41,123 bases of DNA from Pirellulaceae bacterium. Lineage in GTDB: Bacteria > Planctomycetota > Planctomycetia > Pirellulales > Pirellulaceae. The notes beneath the pieces are model-generated. The model was given only the letters and a program-made list of their open reading frames with translations. It did not search any database and was not told where the DNA came from. The translations under genes and the position numbers were made by a program. Each line of letters begins with the position of its first letter. The stretch's first letter is position 1. The stretch covers positions 1 through 41,123 of the forward strand of contig JAALLA010000009.1 in NCBI GenBank assembly GCA_011087765.1, in the 5' to 3' direction. Shown one piece after another: positions 8,813 to 17,484 of the stretch.

Positions 8813-10330
8813 ATGAGATTCGACCAATCCCCCAGAGAGGACAACCAAGTGGCGCGCCCTGAATCGATTGTGCCGCCGATTGACAAAACCTCCAAGGCGA
8901 TTCGGATCAGGCTTTTAATGCTTTTCTCGATGCTAATCTTGATCATCGTCGCCATGAATGAAGCCGGAAAACCTGAACGCTGGGAATGGATGGGCTTTGA
9001 ACAGCAGCCAACTTCCGTCAAAACAATCGAATTAGGCAACGATTCCGATGCCCCAGCGACCACGATCGAATTCAAGAACAACATCGACGATAGAAGCACT
9101 GCTCCCAACCGAGGTACCAACCCGGAAAACTCAAATCTAAAAAACTCCAGTTCGACATTTTCAGTTCGCCCTTCGTCTAACCAATCCGCTTCTGTCGTCG
9201 TTGGTACTTACCAAGGAGACTACCCAACCGCTGCCGTTCAATTCTGGGAACAATTATTCCGAGAACTTTCCCCCGATTCACAAAAGTGCTTTTTACAACT
9301 GATTTTCCGAATTCGCAATGGAATCACTACCCCCGAGGATCAACAGGCGGAAGCCCAATCCATCGTGCAACTCATCAAACGAGAGCACGATTCTTTTGAG
9401 CAATCCTTATTTGACAAACTCGCCGTTGCAACCGATGGAACTCCCGAAAAGATTGAGCTCTTGGATCAACTCAATGAATCGCAGACCATCTGGGCCAACA
9501 AAATTTTTCCCGCACTGTCGGAATCATCTTCGGGGAGAGACACAACTTTAAACCAGCAAAACGCGATCATGCGATTACAAGTAGTGATCGACAATCTCTT
9601 GCTTCAGCAAGTACAAGACCGCACATCTCTTGGCTGGACTGGCGACTCGGGAAGTTGGATTCGCACCTGGGAGAAAGTTATTTCTCCCAATGCTACTCAG
9701 AATGAATTAGTCGACGCCACTTCTGTCAATCGAATCGAACTCATGGGACAACCTGACATTTACCGTGGTAAACCAATTGCCATCGAAGGCTGGGTTCGTT
9801 CGGCTCGAAAAAAGAAACTACCGGCAGACACCGCCTTGGGAATCGAACACTATTACATCCTGTGGGTCCGACCACGCGAATCTAAACTCGGCCCGTATTG
9901 TGTTTATTCCCAACACATACCTGCAAGTTTCCCGAAACTTGGCAATGAATTCATCGATGTGAATCAGCTGGTGCAAATCCCGGGCTACTTTTTTAAAATT
10001 CGCAGCTATGTCGCTGCCGACTCTTCAGTTCAAGAATGTCCAGTAATCATTGCCCCCCAACTGTTAACCGTTGCCTCGGCCCCCATGCCGCTCCTTGACA
10101 AATGGCAACCTTCGCCGACGACCTTAATAACAGCATTTGTTGTGATTCCGTTGGGAGCAACATTTATTGCCTGGTTTGCATTTCAAACTTCGCGAACCAA
10201 ACGACAGTCTCCGGCGAAATCAACAAAAAAACGCATCCATGACTCACTGGACGCATTGGTAAAGAGTCCTGAAGTCCAAACTGATCAGGAAAAAATCATG
10301 GCACTCTACGAAACAAACCCCGATGACTGA
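8813..10330 (+). CDS. Membrane-anchored protein of unknown function, paired with the next gene
   Basis: Not recognised. The 505-aa protein has one membrane helix near the N-terminus (about residues 33-47) and one near the C-terminus (about 440-458), with a large domain between them that would face outside if the N-terminus is cytoplasmic. Residues 70-130 are a Ser/Asn/Thr-rich linker and 130-250 look helical. Residues about 305-415 form a beta-rich module with the pattern 'GQPDIYRGKPIAIEGWVR' and later GYFFKIRSY, reminiscent of an OB-type fold. The last 50 residues are basic and cytosolic. The stop overlaps the start of the next gene as ATGACTGA, so the two are translationally coupled. The next protein contains related modules. 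Confidence 0.75.
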   Translation: MRFDQSPREDNQVARPESIVPPIDKTSKAIRIRLLMLFSMLILIIVAMNEAGKPERWEWMGFEQQPTSVKTIELGNDSDAPATTIEFKNNIDDRSTAPNRGTNPENSNLKNSSSTFSVRPSSNQSASVVVGTYQGDYPTAAVQFWEQLFRELSPDSQKCFLQLIFRIRNGITTPEDQQAEAQSIVQLIKREHDSFEQSLFDKLAVATDGTPEKIELLDQLNESQTIWANKIFPALSESSSGRDTTLNQQNAIMRLQVVIDNLLLQQVQDRTSLGWTGDSGSWIRTWEKVISPNATQNELVDATSVNRIELMGQPDIYRGKPIAIEGWVRSARKKKLPADTALGIEHYYILWVRPRESKLGPYCVYSQHIPASFPKLGNEFIDVNQLVQIPGYFFKIRSYVAADSSVQECPVIIAPQLLTVASAPMPLLDKWQPSPTTLITAFVVIPLGATFIAWFAFQTSRTKRQSPAKSTKKRIHDSLDALVKSPEVQTDQEKIMALYETNPDD

Positions 10331-11735
10331 AGCCAATTACATGAAATTGAAAAAAGCATTTGGTTGGCCGCCTTCATGGGTAACTCTCAGCCTGTTGCTT
10401 GCTCTGCCGCTGACCGCCAGTGGAAAACAAGAACACGATGAAACTCCACTCGAACTGTCCGGCTATTCGCTCAGCGAGTCCTACCAAGTGGCCGATGACC
10501 AGCCGGCTGACTTCGAAGCGCCCATGCTGAAACAACTCTTGTACCGCGTGAGAAATACATCCCCCAAGAGTCGCGCCCGATACAGCCAGTTTTCCCAAAA
10601 TACAACCTGGCGAGACATGAAATCTCGCACCGAAGATTTTCGTTTTTGGACATTTAATCGCCCGGCACGATTAACCAAAATTGAAAAATTTGCCTTCAAG
10701 CAAAGCTCTTCTGATGACGAGATCAAAGGCGTTTATGTTTGCCACTGTGAGACAATCCCGCACTCGACAGATGACGGCACTGACCCTCCGCAAAAATTGA
10801 TCGTCTTGTCCCGAACTGTCCCCAAGGCACTCCCTGTCGATACAGAAATCAATCAACCCATCCGCATTTCCGGATTCCTTTATTCCAGAGTTCTTGATGC
10901 CAAGGGTGCCCGGCTAGTGTTTATCACTGACAGGATTCAATGGTACCCCCAAGAAAAAACAAATCAGATTTCAGCCAATCAAGTCGAACTCTCAAAACTC
11001 GGATTCGACTTAGGGCTGCTTGACTCGATCCAAGAAAACAATGCCCGCCCACTTATGGGCCGAGACGCGGAAGCGTTTTTCCAAATGCTTGCCGCGATGA
11101 ATCGCTTCGATGGAACACCGGAAAACCTATTCAAGGAATCAACCGAAGTACTTAGTTTCAGTGACATTTTTTCAGGGTCACCAGATCACTTTGGCAACGC
11201 TGTCCACCTTCAAGGAGTCATTCGATCCTGCTCACCTGTCAGTATTCCCCACCAGGACATCCAGAATCGTTTGGAAATTTCACAATACTACCAACTCATG
11301 ATCTTTCCCGATCTAGGTGGAGCAAAAATCATCATTCGGGGAAAAGACGGAAGCGAACTCGACTACCAACGATTCCCTATCACCGTCTGTTGTACCGAAC
11401 TGCCCGATGGGATGTCACCTCAGGAAATTGAACGGAAGCAATGCGTCATCGACGGCTACTTTTTTCGGTTTTGGAAGTACCAATCCGCCCGTACCGATTC
11501 CGTCGAATCCGCTGGCCAGTTAAGCCCTTTGATCATTGCAAAGCAGCCTATCATGGTCGAATCTGGCATCGACGTGCTCGACCGGGGGCTGCTGTTTTTC
11601 GTTCTTGGCGTCGTGGCGATGATTATTTTCTTAATCAGCTATTTTCGCTTTGTTGATCGAAAGCAAAAACCCCAGCAGGAGAATATCCTTGAAAACCTGC
11701 CCGATAAAATTGACATCACTGGTATCGACGGCTGA
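10323..11735 (+). CDS. Secreted/membrane protein of unknown function, partner of the preceding gene
   Basis: Not recognised. It has an N-terminal hydrophobic signal (about residues 12-35, LPLTASG then KQEHDE). Two beta-rich modules follow, at about 130-210 (ending in RISGFLYSR and LVFITDRIQWYP) and 290-420 (NAVHLQGVIRSCS, then GYFFRFWKYQ). The C-terminus has a membrane helix (about 428-450) and a charged cytosolic tail. The pair 'HLQGVI...GYFFRFWKY' parallels 'AIEGWV...GYFFKIRSY' in the preceding protein, so the two probably share an ancestral module. The start ATG at 10323 overlaps the previous stop by 8 bp. MKLKKAFG at residue 7 is an alternative start with a better signal n-region. Confidence 0.72.
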   Translation: MTEANYMKLKKAFGWPPSWVTLSLLLALPLTASGKQEHDETPLELSGYSLSESYQVADDQPADFEAPMLKQLLYRVRNTSPKSRARYSQFSQNTTWRDMKSRTEDFRFWTFNRPARLTKIEKFAFKQSSSDDEIKGVYVCHCETIPHSTDDGTDPPQKLIVLSRTVPKALPVDTEINQPIRISGFLYSRVLDAKGARLVFITDRIQWYPQEKTNQISANQVELSKLGFDLGLLDSIQENNARPLMGRDAEAFFQMLAAMNRFDGTPENLFKESTEVLSFSDIFSGSPDHFGNAVHLQGVIRSCSPVSIPHQDIQNRLEISQYYQLMIFPDLGGAKIIIRGKDGSELDYQRFPITVCCTELPDGMSPQEIERKQCVIDGYFFRFWKYQSARTDSVESAGQLSPLIIAKQPIMVESGIDVLDRGLLFFVLGVVAMIIFLISYFRFVDRKQKPQQENILENLPDKIDITGIDG

Positions 11736-12015
11736 TTGCTGGTTCGACTGAATTTAATCCAATGAAATTCGATGATCCACAGGGCCAAACAGCGACTCTC
11801 CCCTTGAAAGAGACGTTGCCAACAATCAAAATTCATTTTCTAGGGTTGTTCCTGTAAATCAACCAATGACCCGTACATCAAATCACCCATAAATCTGGGA
11901 TCTCCAAGACAAGAGAGTTTTTTAAAACGATAATTCCCAACTGTCACGAGATTTTGAATTATCAAATTAGTCTTATTAGTCCCAACTTCATCCCAGTTCA
12001 TTCGCCACTTAAATC

Positions 12016-12020
12016 AAGGA
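12016..12020 (+). promoter_or_regulatory. Ribosome binding site of mdh
   Basis: AAGGA lies 7 nt before the ATG at 12028. It is one of the few clear Shine-Dalgarno sites in the window and fixes the start of the malate dehydrogenase. Confidence 0.7.
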
Positions 12021-12027
12021 AAATTTA

Positions 12028-13005
12028 ATGAAAAGTCCGGTTCGAGTTACGGTCACAGGCGCTGCAGGCCAGATCAGTTACGGCTTGCTCTTTCGTATTG
12101 CCGCCGGTGAAATGCTAGGCCCTGACCAACCGGTCATTCTGCAACTACTTGAAATTACGCCTGCTATGAATGCCCTCAAAGGGGTCGTCATGGAACTTGA
12201 TGACTGTGCCTTTCCTCTACTTCACGGAATCGTCGCAACCGATGATCCCAATGTCGGCTTTGCTGATGCCGACTACGCCCTTCTCGTCGGTGCAATGCCC
12301 CGCCGAAAAGGAATGGAAAGAAAAGACCTTTTGACGGCCAATTCGAAGATTTTCTCAGTGCAGGGAAAGGCGATCAACGACCACGCCAACAAGGACATCA
12401 AAGTCCTCGTCGTTGGTAATCCGGCGAACACCAACGCGCTGATTACCATGGCAAACGCACCTTCGATCAAGCATGGAAACATCACTGCGATGACTCGCCT
12501 TGATCACAACCGCGCTCTGAGCCAACTAGCTTCAAAAACTGGCAAACACTCCTCCGACGTAAAAAAATTGACAATCTGGGGCAATCACTCCTCCACGCAA
12601 TACCCAGATATTAGCCACGCCTCCATTGCCGGCGAATCAGCTGCCCAGCAAATTGAGCAGGATTGGTATCGGGATACGTTCATTCCTACCGTTCAAAAAC
12701 GAGGAGCTGCGATCATCGAAGCCCGTGGAGCCTCAAGTGCAGCTTCTGCCGCCAACGCAGCGATCGATCATATTCGAACCTGGGAAGCCGGCACCGACGA
12801 GGGGGACTGGGTAAGCATGGCCATTCCGAGTGATGGAAGCTACGGAATCGACGAGGGCTTAATTTATTCTTTCCCCTGCACCTGTAACAATGGTGAATAC
12901 AAAATCGTACAAGGCTTAGAGATCGATGAATTTAGCCGGGAAAAAATGGATGCCACCTTGGCAGAACTTAAAGAAGAACGTGATGAAGTAAAAGATCTGC
13001 TGTAA
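12028..13005 (+). CDS. mdh: NAD-dependent malate dehydrogenase
   Basis: Cytosolic TCA-cycle enzyme that interconverts malate and oxaloacetate. It belongs to the cytosolic-type (Thermus-like) MDH group. The Rossmann loop GAAGQI is at residues 11-16, and E42 at the end of the second strand (LLEI) is the acidic residue that favours NAD over NADP. The substrate arginines are R92/R98 ([10 protein letters not shown]) and R162, and the catalytic pair is D159 (TRLDHNR) and H187 (WGNHSS). At 325 aa it is the normal length. It is a single gene with its own Shine-Dalgarno and a strong terminator. All catalytic residues look intact. Confidence 0.96.
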   Translation: MKSPVRVTVTGAAGQISYGLLFRIAAGEMLGPDQPVILQLLEITPAMNALKGVVMELDDCAFPLLHGIVATDDPNVGFADADYALLVGAMPRRKGMERKDLLTANSKIFSVQGKAINDHANKDIKVLVVGNPANTNALITMANAPSIKHGNITAMTRLDHNRALSQLASKTGKHSSDVKKLTIWGNHSSTQYPDISHASIAGESAAQQIEQDWYRDTFIPTVQKRGAAIIEARGASSAASAANAAIDHIRTWEAGTDEGDWVSMAIPSDGSYGIDEGLIYSFPCTCNNGEYKIVQGLEIDEFSREKMDATLAELKEERDEVKDLL

Positions 13006-13040
13006 CGCGCGATCTCTTCGAACTCACAAAATTCAGCCAA

Positions 13041-13083
13041 AGCCAGTCATGTTCGACCAAGATCATGACTGGCTTTTTTTATT
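13041..13083 (+). terminator. Rho-independent terminator of mdh
   Basis: AGCCAGTCATG at 13041-13051 pairs perfectly with CATGACTGGCT at 13064-13074 around a 12-nt loop and is followed by a T tract. It lies 36 bp after the mdh stop codon. Confidence 0.92.
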
Positions 13084-13117
13084 CGACAACTCTTTTATTT
13101 TGCTAGCTCGCGAAAGC

Positions 13118-13176
13118 GGCCATCATGATTTCAAAAGGGTGTGCGCATCTCTTTTTGCTTGATGGCCCCACACCCT
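13118..13176 (+). repeat. Two interlocked inverted repeats (pseudoknot or alternative hairpins)
   Basis: GGCCATCA at 13118-13125 is complementary to TGATGGCC at 13160-13167. AGGGTGTG at 13136-13143 is complementary to CACACCCT at 13169-13176. The two stems cross, so a transcript could form either a pseudoknot or one of two competing hairpins. The second hairpin is followed by CTTTT and could be a back-up terminator for mdh. It lies about 100 bp before the start of the esterase-fold gene. Confidence 0.5.
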
Positions 13177-13276
13177 CTTTTGCCGCGTATGCAGTTGACT
13201 TTCATTTCCAAGTTATTTACAAACTGACACCTTGGAAAGCTCAAACACTCGTCAGTCAAGGAAATACGACAGACGC

Positions 13277-14014
13277 ATGAATAGAATCAAACTTAGCCCT
13301 CTGGCCTCGGTCGATACGGATGAAATCTCGTCCAAAGATTCAACTCTTAAAACACTCGATCAGTTCGATAAAATCACGAATCGTTCCGATCAGTATTCTT
13401 TGTTTGTGCCTCTTCATTATGAAAAGAACTACGCTTATCCGCTAATTGTTTGGCTCCACTCAGACGGGTCGCAGTCCAGCGAAATTCAACGCATTATGCC
13501 TCATGCCAGCGTCCGGAATTTCGTCGGTATCGCACCACAGTCTCCCATTGGAAATTTCGAAGCTGGATATTTCTGGGAACAAGAAGTCGACACAATTGAC
13601 CTGGCACACGACTCCATTCTTGCTGCAATCGATGCCGCCTCGATGCGCTACAACATCGCATCTAATCGGATTTTCATTGGAGGTGCCGGCACCGGTGGAA
13701 CGATGGCCTTTCGAATTGCGTTTGAGAGACCTGAACTTTTTGCGGGAGTAATTTCCATGAACGGACCGCTGCCCGAACATGAAAAACCGCTGGGCTGCTG
13801 GGCGGAAAGTCGACAATTGCCGGTATTCTGGGCACATGGCCGAACCAATAAGGAATTCGAGCAAAGTCAATTGTGCCAGCAACTTCGCTTACTGCACATT
13901 GCCGGGTTTTCAGTAACACTGCGGCAGTATCCAACCGAAACTTGCACTAACGAAAAAACGCTATCGGACATGAATCGCTGGATCATGGAAACGATCGACT
14001 CGTCAGTGGGTTAA
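13277..14014 (+). CDS. Alpha/beta-hydrolase-fold protein lacking the catalytic triad (pseudo-esterase)
   Basis: The fold resembles the phospholipase/carboxylesterase and poly-hydroxybutyrate depolymerase-like esterases: YSLFVPLHY and YPLIVWLHSDGS near the N-terminus, then IGGAGTGGTMAF where the nucleophile elbow (normally G-x-S-x-G-G) should be. Numbered from the ATG, Gly138 replaces the nucleophilic Ser, Asn191 (AHGRTNKEF) replaces the catalytic Asp, and the segment after Tyr218 has Cys/Thr (YPTETCTN) where the His is expected. It is therefore probably not a hydrolase, but could bind a ligand or partner. No signal peptide is seen. A TTG at 13232 would add 15 residues; the ATG at 13277 is preferred, although no good Shine-Dalgarno decides it. 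Confidence 0.75.
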   Translation: MNRIKLSPLASVDTDEISSKDSTLKTLDQFDKITNRSDQYSLFVPLHYEKNYAYPLIVWLHSDGSQSSEIQRIMPHASVRNFVGIAPQSPIGNFEAGYFWEQEVDTIDLAHDSILAAIDAASMRYNIASNRIFIGGAGTGGTMAFRIAFERPELFAGVISMNGPLPEHEKPLGCWAESRQLPVFWAHGRTNKEFEQSQLCQQLRLLHIAGFSVTLRQYPTETCTNEKTLSDMNRWIMETIDSSVG

Positions 14015-14189
14015 CCCCATCGACCTGGGTTGGATAAACCGCCAGTGCTCTGCCTCTCTCTTAAACTCGCTTCTTGCCGGTTTTTACGTTGACCATGCGC
14101 TAAAAACTACGCCTTCATTTACTGACTCATGCGAGAGCAGTAGGTTGCATCGAGTAAAAGATGCCTTGACTCTATCGCTGCGTTTCAGC

Positions 14190-14217
14190 TAAAAGTCCAC
14201 TCTGATGTTGCCGACAA
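14190..14217 (+). promoter_or_regulatory. Candidate sigma-28 (FliA-type) promoter of the flagellar cluster
   Basis: TAAA at 14190-14193 and GCCGACAA at 14210-14217 resemble the flagellar sigma-28 consensus TAAA-N15-GCCGATAA, with one mismatch in the -10 and 16 nt of spacing (15 nt if AAAA is used). It lies 58 bp before the start of the first gene of a flagellar gene cluster. Support is the sequence match plus context only. Confidence 0.45.
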
Positions 14218-14275
14218 AATTGCGTTTCAATCAACGCTTTTCTTGCACAAATAATCATCAACTGATCGAACGTCC

Positions 14276-14800
14276 ATGCAATTGAATCGCCGCCGAGTAA
14301 TGCCCGAAGGTGACAAAACCTCCGCTCAAAACATTGGACAATTAATCCACGATGTTCTTGAGAGCTATCGCCCTGAAATGGCTGGCAAAAACGTCTTGCT
14401 CGAAACAGACTTTGATTCAGTAGAGGCATGCGTTGCCACCTCGCAAATTCAATCCATCGTGTCATCTCTAATAGAAAATGCACTTGAACCAATGACACAT
14501 GGCGGTGAAATCTCAGTCACACTAATCGACGGCAAGTACCAATGGGAACTTGAGGTCGCCGATTCTTTGGGCATGACCCTTGGTAGCGTTGAGACCGCAG
14601 CTCAACCTACCGATAAAATGCTGCCCTTGATCATCCCATTCCCCGAATCAAAACAGCTTAGAGACGCTCACCGGACCGCAATTTCTCAAGGTGCCCAAAT
14701 CGACACCTGGAATTGCCCGCAAGGCGGAACCGCTCATGTTCTCACCGTCCCGCGACGACACAAAAACGAAAACCAGGAAAACTGGTTTTCGAAATTTTAA
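14276..14800 (+). CDS. Orphan GHKL/histidine-kinase-like ATPase domain protein
   Basis: The 174-aa protein looks like a stand-alone HATPase_c domain. Residues about 20-60 match the region that leads into the ATP-binding fold. The N box is SLIENALEPM (E67, N68), and a degenerate G1 box VADSLGM (D96, G99) lacks the first glycine of DxGxG. GGTAHVLTVP (residues 150-159) matches the G2/GT block. There is no phosphoacceptor histidine domain, sensor or membrane segment. It precedes the FliF-like gene by 51 bp, so it is likely co-transcribed with flagellar genes. It could be a regulator like an anti-sigma or CheA fragment, or a degenerate kinase. ATP binding is uncertain given the altered G1 box. Confidence 0.65.
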   Translation: MQLNRRRVMPEGDKTSAQNIGQLIHDVLESYRPEMAGKNVLLETDFDSVEACVATSQIQSIVSSLIENALEPMTHGGEISVTLIDGKYQWELEVADSLGMTLGSVETAAQPTDKMLPLIIPFPESKQLRDAHRTAISQGAQIDTWNCPQGGTAHVLTVPRRHKNENQENWFSKF

Positions 14801-14851
14801 ACTAATGAGTCCCTGACGCACTTGAGTAACCTCCAACCTACTGACAATCTG

Positions 14852-16366
14852 ATGGACACCAAGCCAATCACAATCGAAACCGTAATCAGATTCGCCAAAC
14901 AGCGGCGCATCCGGGCACTCTCTGTCGGCATTATCATGCTCGCTACCCTCGCTGCATTTCAAGTCAAACAACAGACGAGCGAATCACGTTTATGCGAACT
15001 TTACCCCAATGCTAAATTGACCGAAGGCGAATTATATCGCCTTGAATTCGCCCTAATCCGTGAAGGTCTCGAAGAATTTGAAACAAACACCGAAGGCAAG
15101 CTATTGGTTCCAACCAACAAACGACTTGAATACATCAAGGCGATTGCAAGGCAAAACGAAGAACCTGTGGACTACCGGAAATCAGATGACAATAACAAGG
15201 CAGCCCCGAGCATCTTTCTACCAAAGTCCGCACGCGATGCTATAACGCTCGAAACCAAGAAAAAGAAAATTGAGAAGACTATTCTTAGATTGCCATACAT
15301 CGTAGAGGCAAGCTTTGAAATGGACCAACCAATCGGATTTTCAGCCTTTCAAAAACAACAGAACCGAGCCGCCATTTCTCTTGCCACCAAAGACAATCTT
15401 CCACTCACAGAAGAACGTGCAAAAACGATCAAGGCGATCATTCAAGTCGCAGCCGGCGTCGATCTAAAAGACATTGTCATGATCGACCTTAAAACAGGGC
15501 TGATTCATAACGAACCCCAGTCACCCAACACCAACAACTCCCCCCAAGTCGCCACTGATATTTCCGAAGTACAGCGTTTTTGTGAAACTCAAATCAACCA
15601 GGCGCTTGCCATGTATCCGGAAATCAAAGCAACCGTAGCCGTCAGAATTAATAAGGACATTTCCAATTCCGCTATAGACCAACAAGTAGTAGAAAATCAG
15701 CCACAAGGATTGAATTCTCGCAAATCCTCATTTCTTCAGGCTGGAGCTAACGACGTGATAAAACTTGAAACCGCTGTCTATCCAAAGCCAACTGGTGAAA
15801 TACAAACGGATTCAACACAAGAGACAATGACTAAAGTCGTTTCGATTTCCATCGATGTTCCCGAGAAACTGATCACCGAACGCACCCAATCCTCGCCAAC
15901 TCAACTTACTCCGAGTGCTCAAAATTCTGGCAACTTGAATCAAGACGCGTTCAACACTCAGTTTAAAAAACTCCAATCCGAAATATCCCAGAAGGTCGAA
16001 TCATCCCTTTTATCTACACCCGACCTAAAATGCGATGAATCAATCGCTTTTAACTTGATTCCAGCAACCACAACTTCGACAGTCCCCTTGGATGTGAGAC
16101 TTAAAAAAATCGCCGCAGAGAACTGGCCATCGGGAATTGTCTTACTGGTAGGTTTGATACTTTTGGTATCTATTTCACGAGGGTCAGATCCGCTTCCACT
16201 GGCCGACAACTCCCAATTCTCAGGAAGTAGCCAGCACTCCAGTACAATTCCTGTAAGTGCTTCCGAATCTTCATCCGATTCAGAAACTCGACTAACGCAA
16301 TTGATTGAAAAAGATCCAGATGCGGCAGCAAGAGTTATTGAGTCCTGGATACGAGACGCTGCCTAA
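14852..16366 (+). CDS. fliF: Divergent FliF (flagellar MS-ring protein)
   Basis: MS-ring protein that anchors the flagellar basal body and houses the export gate. The FliF architecture is visible despite low similarity. A membrane helix lies at about residues 22-37, then ring-building motif 1 (about 48-105). Motif 2 (about 140-218) matches FliF around its 'SARV...LAIP' segment and ends in KDIVMIDLKTG. An RBM3-like collar region (about 238-345) is followed by the second membrane helix at 425-442. The C-terminal tail DPDAAARVIESWIRD matches the FliG-binding end of FliF. At 504 aa it is near the usual 550. A TTG at 14822 would add 10 residues; the ATG at 14852 is preferred. It stands four genes before fliQ in the same direction, which supports the call. 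Confidence 0.75.
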   Translation: MDTKPITIETVIRFAKQRRIRALSVGIIMLATLAAFQVKQQTSESRLCELYPNAKLTEGELYRLEFALIREGLEEFETNTEGKLLVPTNKRLEYIKAIARQNEEPVDYRKSDDNNKAAPSIFLPKSARDAITLETKKKKIEKTILRLPYIVEASFEMDQPIGFSAFQKQQNRAAISLATKDNLPLTEERAKTIKAIIQVAAGVDLKDIVMIDLKTGLIHNEPQSPNTNNSPQVATDISEVQRFCETQINQALAMYPEIKATVAVRINKDISNSAIDQQVVENQPQGLNSRKSSFLQAGANDVIKLETAVYPKPTGEIQTDSTQETMTKVVSISIDVPEKLITERTQSSPTQLTPSAQNSGNLNQDAFNTQFKKLQSEISQKVESSLLSTPDLKCDESIAFNLIPATTTSTVPLDVRLKKIAAENWPSGIVLLVGLILLVSISRGSDPLPLADNSQFSGSSQHSSTIPVSASESSSDSETRLTQLIEKDPDAAARVIESWIRDAA

Positions 16367-16606
16367 ACAAAACGCCACGTTGCATCACTTTCGGTCAACC
16401 GCAAAGCGAAAAGTGCTTTCCCGAGTTTAGCAAATGCTAGCGTCAATTGACCTTGCGAGGCTCGGTAAATTCCGCGAAAAGTCTTGCCCGTGATCCTCTG
16501 GAGAGATTGAGCGAGGCCCAGGCGATCATGCTGATTTTTTACGTGCGTCTTTAGAAGATTATTCCACACCGACCTGTAATCGTTATCGTCCGACAAGGCC
16601 TCTGAG

Positions 16607-17467
16607 ATGAGACAAATTTTCAAATTCAACAAAACAGTTTTGTCTCTCGGTAGATCCGTTAGAGCTTGCGGCTTACTTGCCTGCCTCCTGGTTTTATTGT
16701 CTACATGGATACTGCCTGACAGTTGTAGTTTTGCACAAACTAACTTCCAAAATGGGGCGGCAAAAATACCTGTGGAAGCGGATACTTTTAAAATAGAATT
16801 CCCGGAGTTTGACGACGACGAGTGGGATGGGACTAATCAAACAAACCACACTGCAGATCCCGCGCTCCCTCCAAAACCCGATCCAATTGTCACAATACCG
16901 CCCGCCAAGAACGAGCAAGATTCAACTGTTACAAAACTATCAAGTTTTGGAACTGCATTCACAGATGTTGAATCCTGGATTGGAAAATTCAAAAGACTGA
17001 CCGCCTCTTCCGACGTTGGAAGGATGCTCGGCAGCCTTGCCCTGGTACTCGGCCTTTACTTCGGATTCGTTTGGATCATGCGAAAACTAAGCCCGTCCGG
17101 CAATCAAAACCTACCCCGAGAAGTCCTTGAGCTGATGGGGCAAATCCCTTTCGGTCCTAAGCGGCACCTGCAACTAATTCGCTTGGGCAGCAAACTCTTA
17201 TTAATTATCAATAGCGCAGAAGGCTCCCAGGCAATTGGGGAAATCACTGACCCAAATGAAGTTGAGTACCTGGTCGCGTTATGCAGCGGCCGCCGACATC
17301 CTTTTCAACCGAAAATGAGACCTGCCCCTGCGGCCAACGCGCCCTCGCCTCCTTCGCCACCGTCTCCACCAGCCCAACCCCAGGCTCAGCAACAAAACAA
17401 CCTTGCCAATATCCTCCGGACGCTTGACCTGTCTGGCCATTCAAACAACTCGGTATTCGAAGCCTAA
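16607..17467 (+). CDS. fliO: FliO-like flagellar biosynthesis protein
   Basis: FliO helps assemble the FliP-FliQ-FliR export gate in the inner membrane. The 286-aa protein starts with a signal-like hydrophobic stretch (residues 20-37) and an acidic linker (about 60-130). The membrane helix at about 138-158 leads into the conserved FliO core: REVLELMGQIPFGPKRHLQL (171-190), the strand GSKLLLIIN and EYLVALCS. The C-terminal 50 residues are Pro/Ala/Gln-rich. The core looks intact, while the long exported N-terminus and the proline-rich tail are extra relative to E. coli FliO (121 aa). It lies 240 bp after the FliF-like gene and directly before fliP. Confidence 0.85.
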   Translation: MRQIFKFNKTVLSLGRSVRACGLLACLLVLLSTWILPDSCSFAQTNFQNGAAKIPVEADTFKIEFPEFDDDEWDGTNQTNHTADPALPPKPDPIVTIPPAKNEQDSTVTKLSSFGTAFTDVESWIGKFKRLTASSDVGRMLGSLALVLGLYFGFVWIMRKLSPSGNQNLPREVLELMGQIPFGPKRHLQLIRLGSKLLLIINSAEGSQAIGEITDPNEVEYLVALCSGRRHPFQPKMRPAPAANAPSPPSPPSPPAQPQAQQQNNLANILRTLDLSGHSNNSVFEA

Positions 17468-17484
17468 TCAGTAATATTTTTTAA

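Noticed and set aside
16363-16632. Minus-strand frame of 89 codons between the fliF-like gene and fliO
   Set aside because: It overlaps the starts and ends of both plus-strand genes, has no recognisable motif and no Shine-Dalgarno. It is mentioned only as part of the unexplained spacer.
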